A stretch of DNA of 8,609 nucleotides from contig JASUSX010000079.1 in NCBI GenBank assembly GCA_030445875.1, forward strand, positions 1 to 8,609, given 5' to 3'. Source of the stretch: Clostridia bacterium. GTDB lineage: Bacteria > Bacillota > DSM-521 > Neomoorellales > Neomoorellaceae. Every line of letters starts with the position of its first letter. Position 1 is the first letter of the stretch. The notes below the pieces were generated by a model. The model was not told the DNA's origin, did not search any database, and worked only from the letters and a program-made list of their open reading frames with translations. This document shows positions 4,515 to 8,609 of this stretch, piece after piece. The translations under genes were made by a program, and so were the position numbers.

Positions 4515-6971
4515 TTATACCCGCAGGCTGGCCCCCAGGCGGTCCTTTAAGGCTGCCTGGATCCGCTCCTGGGCGGCGTTGACCTCGGCGTCAGTCAGGG
4601 TCCGGTCCGGTAACTGGTAGACCAGAGAATAGGCCAGGCTGCGGTAGCCAGCCGGGACAGGGGCACCCTGGTAGACATCAAAGAGGGTGCAGGTTTTCAG
4701 TAACTCGCCCGCGGCCTCCGTGATGACCGTCTCCACTGCCGCCGCCGGGGTGGAGACGGGTAGCACCAGGGCCAGGTCCCTTTCCACGGCCGGGAAGCGG
4801 GGTAAAGGCTCGTAGCCAGCTGTTCCCTTGCCAAGTTTCCTGGCCTGCTCCCAGTCCAATTCGAAGAGGCAGGCCCGGGCCGGTAGATCATAGGCCGCCA
4901 GGACATCCGGGTGCAATTCACCCAGGAAACCCAGGCCGGCCTCCCCGGCCTTGATGGACGCCGCCCGGCCGGGATGGAGGAAGGGCTAGCGGTCCGTGGC
5001 TTCCCAGGCCGTACCTGTCAGCTTCACCCTGGCCAGGATATTTTCTCCTATACCTTTCAGGTAAAAGAAATCCATCTCCCCGGCCGGCCAGTCCCAGCCG
5101 CGGCTGCTACTCCCCATGACCAGGCCCCCCAAGCGCAGGGGCTCATCAGGCAACTGCCGATCTGTGGGGATAAAGACCCGCCCCATTTCGTAAATGGCCA
5201 CCGGCAGTACCCGGCGGCTGGCGTTGCGGGCGGCTACTTCCAGCAGGCCGGGCAGGAGGGAGGGCCGCATCAGGCTCTGTTCCTCCCGTAAGGGGTTCTG
5301 GATCTGCACCGTCCGCCGCCAGGGGTGGTCGGCTGGTAGCTGTAGCTGGTCCAAAGCCCGGGGGCCGATGAAGCTGTAGGTGACGACCTCCGTCAGGCCG
5401 GCCATGGCCGCCGCCTGGCGGCCGACCTCTTCCCAGCGTTGGGCCGGGGTCTGCTTTTCCCTGGCGGTGATGTTCCCCGGCAGGGTCACCGGGATATTGT
5501 TATACCCGTACAGGCGGGCGATCTCTTCCACCAGGTCGACCTCCTGGGTGAGGTCCCCCCGGTAGGCAGGGATACCGACCCTTAATATGGACCTATGGCA
5601 ACCGGCGCCGTTGCCGTCACGGGCGCCTTCTTCCACAGTTTCTATGACTTCCAGGTGCAACCTCTCCAGGAGTTCCTTCATGGTGGCCGGCGCGATCTCT
5701 GTCCCCAGCAGGTAGTTTACCCTTTCCGGCCGCAAAAGTATGGTTACCGGCTGGCGCTGCTTGACATAGCTGTCAATAAGTCCCCGGGCCACACTGCCGC
5801 CGGCTAGTTCCGCCATCAGCCGGGCCGCCCGGTCGGCCGCCAGGGTTACCCCTTCCAGGTTAACCCCTCTTTCAAAGCGGGTGGAGGCCTCGGAACGCAG
5901 GCCCAGTTTCCGGGAGGTGCGGCGGATGGAGGCGCCGTCGAAATGGGCGGATTCAATTAAAATACTGGTGGTCTCCGGCGTGACCTCCGTCGCCAGGCCA
6001 CCCATGACGCCGGCCACGGCCACCGGCCGGGCGGCGTCGGCAATGACCAGCATCTCCGGGTCCAGCTCCCGCTCTACGTCATCCAGGGTCTTGATCGTTT
6101 CCCCTGGTTCAGCCCGGCGGACGATAATGCAATGCTGCTGCAGCAGGTCGTAATCGAAGGCGTGGAGGGGCTGGCCCATCTCCAGCATAATAAAGTTGGT
6201 GATGTCCACCACATTGTTGATGGGCCGCATACCGGCAGCCCGTAAACGGGCCTGGAGCCAGGCCGGGGAAGGCGCGATGCGTACCCCCCTCACCAGGCGG
6301 GCGACATAGCGGGCGCACAGGTCGGGGGCCTCGATCTCTACTGTCGCCAGGTCAGTGATACGTCCCTGGTCTTCCGGGACGGCTGTTTCCGGCAGGTGCA
6401 GGGTGGCGCCGGTGAGGGCCGCCACCTCCCGGGCCACATTGATGATGCTCAGGCAGTCGGCCCGGTTGGGGGTGAGTTCCAGCACCAGGACCATATCGTT
6501 TAACCCCAGCACCTCCGCCACACCGGCGCCCGGGGTGGCGTCCGGGGGCAGGGTAATAATCCCTTCCCGATCCGCCGGGGAAATGAGGCTAACGTCCAGG
6601 CCTAATTCCTGGGCCGAACAGAGCATCCCTTCCGACGCCACGCCGCGGAAGGTAGCCCGGCGGATCTCCTTACCGCCGGGCAACCGCGCCCCGTCCAGGG
6701 CCACGGCCACCGCCTGGCCCGCGTACACATTGGGCGCCCCGGTCACCAGTTGGAGTTCCCGGCCGGCATCTACCCGGCAGATGACCAGGTGGTCGGAGTT
6801 AGGATGGGGTGCGATAGATTTGATGCGCCCGGCCACCACCCCCCGGAACTCCGGGCTAAGGTCCTCGATACCCTCTACCGCCAGGCCGGCCATGGTCAGC
6901 TTCTCGGCCAGCTCCGCTGGCGACAGGTTAATGTCGACGTACTGCTGTAACCATTTATAGGGAACGCGCAT
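4515..6971 (-). CDS. pheT: Phenylalanyl-tRNA synthetase beta subunit, interrupted by an in-frame TAG
   Basis: PheT with PheS charges tRNA-Phe; the beta subunit proofreads Tyr-tRNA-Phe and binds the anticodon. The full frame is 818 codons, normal for the family. Domains in order: tRNA-binding OB fold about 40-150 (PHPNSDHLVICRVDAG, VASEGMLCSAQELG); B3/B4 editing domain about 215-385 (MRPINNVVDITNFIMLEMGQ, HAFDYD); B5 about 405-475, with the metal-site pattern D473-x5-D479-L-x-E482-E483 (RGDLTQEVDLVEEIARLYGY); catalytic-like core about 500-715; and FDX-ACB anticodon-binding domain about 720-818 (PRFPAVERDLALVL, SLAYSLVYQ, PDRTLTDAEVNA). Codon 662 is TAG (4986-4988). The same frame continues at once with PFLHPGRAAS, typical PheT sequence, so there is no frameshift. 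ATG 6971 follows AAGGAG by 9 bases, and that site overlaps the pheS stop. Taken literally, the product ends at residue 661 and lacks the FDX-ACB domain. Confidence 0.93.
4986..4988 (-). other. In-frame amber codon within pheT
   Basis: The codons read GCC ACG GAC CGC TAG CCC TTC CTC CAT. Both sides belong to PheT in one frame. One base change from TAC or TAT (Tyr), or from CAG (Gln), would explain it. TAG appears to be an ordinary stop in this window: the PIN, DUF2283, yqzL-like and 8471 genes all end with it. Possible explanations are a sequencing error, a true mutation, suppression, or recoding. Confidence 0.9.
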
Positions 6972-6985
6972 AAGCGGTCACTCCT

Positions 6986-8008
6986 TCAAAACTGCCTTAA
7001 AAAGCGCAGGTCGTTTTCGTAGAAGAGGCGCAGGTCGTCAATACCGTACTTCAGCATGGCTACCCGCTCTACCCCCAGGCCAAAGGCAAAGCCGCTGACC
7101 TCTTCCGGGTCGTAGCCGGACATGCTTAAAACCCTGGGGTGGACCATGCCGCAGCCCAGGATCTCCAGCCAGCCGGTGTGGGAACAGACGCGGCAGCCGC
7201 TGCCACCGCACATGACGCAGGACATATCCACCTCGGCGCTGGGCTCGGTGAAGGGGAAGTAGCTGGGACGGAAGCGCACCTGGACCGTTTCGCCGAACAT
7301 CTGCTTGATAAAGGCCATCAGGGTACCCTTCAGCTCGCCGAAGGTAACCCTTTTATCTACCAGGAGGCCTTCTACCTGGTGGAAGATAGGCGAGTGGGTG
7401 GCGTCGTCGTCGCGGCGGTAAACCTTGCCCGGAGCGATGATGCGGATGGGAATCTCCGGCCGCCGCGCTTCCATGACCCGCACCTGGACGGGTGAGGTAT
7501 GGGTGCGGAGCAAGACGTCTTCGGTGATATAAAAAGAGTCCTGCATATCCCGGGCGGGGTGTTCTTTGGGAAGATTCAAGGCCTCAAAATTATAATAGTC
7601 GCTCTCTACCTCCGGGCCTTCGGCCACGTCAAAGCCCAGGCCGGTAAAGATGGCCTTGATCTCGTTTAAGGCCTGGTAGAGGGGATGGCGGTACCCCCGT
7701 GGCAACGGCCGCCCGGGCAGGGTAACGTCAATGGCCTCCGTCCGGAGGCGGCCGGCCTGCTCCTTGCGGGCGAGGGTATCTTTAGCCTCGAGAAGGGCTT
7801 TTTCCAGCTCTTCCCGTACCTGGTTGGCCAGTTGTCCCATCCGCGGTCGCTCTTCCGGCGGTAGTTTACCCATCCCCCGCAATACCGCCGTTAGCTCACC
7901 CTTTTTACCCAGGTACTGGACCCTTAAGGCTTCCAGTTCCTCGCTGCTGGCAGCAGCTGCTACCCGGGCCAGGGCTGCCGCCCGGATGGTTTCGATAGTT
8001 TCGATCAT
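6986..8008 (-). CDS. pheS: Phenylalanyl-tRNA synthetase alpha subunit
   Basis: From ATG 8008 the protein has 340 residues, the normal bacterial PheS length. An N-terminal coiled-coil arm (residues 1-90, with [10 protein letters not shown]) binds tRNA. The class II catalytic core follows: [13 protein letters not shown] in the motif 1 region, motif 2 in [20 protein letters not shown] (192-210), [13 protein letters not shown] (246-257) and motif 3 in [14 protein letters not shown] (306-319). Four cysteines (264, 267, 272, 275) make a C-x2-C-x4-C-x2-C zinc-type knuckle often seen in bacterial PheS. The enzyme activates Phe with ATP and transfers it to tRNA-Phe as part of (alpha beta)2. A longer frame from 8134 is open but would be encoded by the T-box terminator, so I reject it; GGGGTGA lies 5 bases before ATG 8008. 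The gap to pheT is 14 bases. Expression should be set by the T-box leader. Confidence 0.96.
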   Translation of the reverse strand: MIETIETIRAAALARVAAAASSEELEALRVQYLGKKGELTAVLRGMGKLPPEERPRMGQLANQVREELEKALLEAKDTLARKEQAGRLRTEAIDVTLPGRPLPRGYRHPLYQALNEIKAIFTGLGFDVAEGPEVESDYYNFEALNLPKEHPARDMQDSFYITEDVLLRTHTSPVQVRVMEARRPEIPIRIIAPGKVYRRDDDATHSPIFHQVEGLLVDKRVTFGELKGTLMAFIKQMFGETVQVRFRPSYFPFTEPSAEVDMSCVMCGGSGCRVCSHTGWLEILGCGMVHPRVLSMSGYDPEEVSGFAFGLGVERVAMLKYGIDDLRLFYENDLRFLRQF

Positions 8009-8028
8009 CTTTTTCACCCCGATATGAC

Positions 8029-8065
8029 AAAATAAAAAGCCTTCGCCCCTTCGGGACGAAAGCTT
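8029..8065 (-). terminator. T-box intrinsic terminator before pheS
   Basis: The arms 8037-8049 and 8053-8065 form a 13-pair stem with two G-T wobbles and a 3-base loop. On the minus strand it is followed by TTTATTTT. The ascending arm contains TTTCGTCCC, the segment that in T-box leaders switches between the antiterminator and the terminator. It lies 20 bases before the pheS start codon. Confidence 0.9.
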
Positions 8066-8266
8066 AAAAAATTCCTGGAACCACCCCAAGTCCACCGGCA
8101 CGATCATGCCGTTCCCTTCTAACGGCGGGAACACCGGCGCGGCCTACTCCTTTTTCAGCCTGCTGCTCCCGGGCGAACTTCACGCGGCCTTTCCCCGGCA
8201 GCGCTTCCAGTCAGCGACGCCGCCTCCCTGGGGGTTCCGTACCGGCTACTTTACCCGCTCATAGCA
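8029..8266 (-). promoter_or_regulatory. T-box riboswitch leader specific for tRNA-Phe
   Basis: Stem I starts with GCTATGAGCGGGT (8253-8265), with AAAGTA forming the 5' side of the specifier loop. The 3' side reads GAAGTTCGCCCGGGAGC. This has the layout GAA-N-specifier-R-...-GAGC known from T-boxes, so the specifier is TTC (8175-8177), a Phe codon. The paired GA steps (ATGA and GGGA) make the expected kink-turn. A middle hairpin GCCGTT/AACGGC lies at 8108-8126. The T-box bulge is TGGT (8080-8083), within GGGGTGGTTCC. Its fourth base T pairs with discriminator base A of tRNA-Phe. GGGG can pair with GTCCC in the terminator arm to form the antiterminator. The bulge flank differs from the usual TGGNACC. 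Uncharged tRNA-Phe should permit transcription of pheST and the genes behind it. Confidence 0.88.
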
Positions 8267-8288
8267 TTTGGACACTTATTAATTTTTC

Positions 8289-8381
8289 CTATTGGGTTAC
8301 CAGCCTGCGATAAATGATGTAGGCAGCAATCGAACCCGTCTTTTCAAAAAGCCTCCAAAAGAACTCCGCCGACAGGATCAC
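8289..8381 (-). CDS. yqzL: YqzL-family small protein
   Basis: A 30-codon gene that starts with GTG at 8381 and ends with TAG at 8289. The product contains SAEFFWRLFEKTGSIAAYII followed by YRRL, which fits the YqzL family of Firmicutes, whose members have FFW-x-x-F-x-x-TGS-I-x-A-Y-L-x-Y-x-x-L. The function of YqzL is not known; in several Firmicutes it lies near recO or era. A possible ribosome site, GGAAAGG, ends 10 bases before the GTG. It is the first gene after the strong promoter at 8430-8458 and ends only about 23 bases before Stem I of the T-box. An upstream ATG is not available. A 7-base inverted repeat (8295-8301 and 8412-8418) encloses it. The family match covers nearly the whole peptide, so a chance ORF is unlikely. 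Confidence 0.8.
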   Translation of the reverse strand: MILSAEFFWRLFEKTGSIAAYIIYRRLVTQ

Positions 8382-8429
8382 CCTATCACGACCTTTCCAG
8401 GAGCTTTTGGGGGTAACCTCACAGAAGTA

Positions 8430-8458
8430 ATTATAGCATAGGCCCCTCGTCGTGACAA
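8430..8458 (-). promoter_or_regulatory. Main promoter of the yqzL-pheST-zapA-polX operon
   Basis: TTGTCA (8453-8458), a 17-base spacer and TATAAT (8430-8435), with TGC just before it making an extended -10. Transcription would start near 8423, about 42 bases before the yqzL GTG. A short dyad, CCTTGTC and GACGAGG (8445-8460), overlaps the -35 box and may be chance. I see no separate promoter between yqzL and the T-box. Confidence 0.85.
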
Positions 8459-8470
8459 GGCGTAGAATAA

Positions 8471-8609
8471 CTATTTATACAGCAGCGTGGCTATCGTGCC
8501 GATAAAGCCGACGGCGATGGTAATGACGGCGCCGATGGCCCAGAATTTAATACTGTTGAGCTTATCATCCTGTTTGTCAATGCGCCGGCTCAACCTTTCT
8601 TCACAAAGG
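8471..8609 (-). CDS. Small single-pass membrane protein, C-terminal part (XhlA/holin-like)
   Basis: The gene enters from the right edge of the window, and its last 46 codons are visible, ending with TAG at 8471. The visible product begins LCEERLSRRIDKQDDKLN, a charged helical segment with Cys and heptad-like spacing, then FWAIGAVITIAVGFIGTIAT, a clear transmembrane helix, and ends LLYK. This plan (short Cys-containing coiled segment, one membrane helix, very short tail) resembles phage and sporulator proteins annotated as haemolysin XhlA or holin-accessory proteins. Its role cannot be set from this fragment. No ATG is visible inside the window, so the start lies beyond 8609, probably close by. 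No terminator is visible between its stop codon and the promoter at 8458. Confidence 0.6.
   Translation of the reverse strand, partial: LCEERLSRRIDKQDDKLNSIKFWAIGAVITIAVGFIGTIATLLYK

Noticed and set aside
4697..4921. Frameshift in pheT as the cause of the split gene
   Set aside because: Translating across 4910-4990 shows that the frame is the same on both sides; only the TAG interrupts it.
6355..6960. Plus-strand ORF of 201 codons over pheT
   Set aside because: Ser/Arg/Pro/Thr-rich shadow composition opposite the conserved PheT N-terminal domains.
8009..8134. 42-residue N-terminal extension of PheS from a start at 8134
   Set aside because: It would be encoded by the T-box and terminator stem. 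ATG 8008 has a ribosome site and gives the normal PheS length and N-terminus.

Overview
The window looks like chromosomal DNA from a GC-rich, probably thermophilic member of the Clostridia. Moorella or a close relative is my best guess, inferred from gene content and protein style and not from a search. All convincing genes lie on the minus strand, so the window reads from right (8609) to left (1).

Right part (about 2290-8609, GC-rich) is a housekeeping operon. It begins with the 3' end of a small membrane-protein gene (8471 to beyond 8609). A strong promoter (8430-8458) follows, then a tiny yqzL-family gene (8289-8381) and a T-box leader with a UUC (Phe) specifier and an intrinsic terminator (8029-8266). 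Next come pheS (6986-8008), pheT (4515-6971), zapA (4132-4407) and polX (2294-4135). The T-box should couple pheST expression to uncharged tRNA-Phe. PheS and PheT form the (alpha beta)2 phenylalanyl-tRNA synthetase. ZapA (FtsZ-ring stabiliser) and PolX (polymerase/PHP nuclease) are downstream passengers; the pheST-zapA-polX order is familiar in Firmicutes. A terminator at 2045-2071 probably ends the operon.

The most striking point is that pheT carries an in-frame TAG at 4986-4988. The reading frame before and after it is continuous and both parts match PheT. Unless this is a sequencing error, the essential beta subunit is cut at residue 661 or needs readthrough.

Left part (1-2290) is visibly more AT-rich and accessory in character. 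It holds two small two-gene modules, both on the minus strand: an AbrB-type antitoxin with a PIN-domain toxin (30-732), with a good promoter and a dyad at its -35 box, and a DUF4258-DUF2283 pair (1024-1535). Between these and polX are about 750 bases without a recognisable gene, containing two small unassigned ORFs, an operator-like dyad and the operon terminator.

I see no rRNA, tRNA, CRISPR array or intact insertion sequence. I did not find a convincing wholly new system. The best leads are the pheT amber codon, a Glu replacing the third catalytic Asp in PolX, the yqzL/T-box arrangement, and the small modules in the AT-rich flank.
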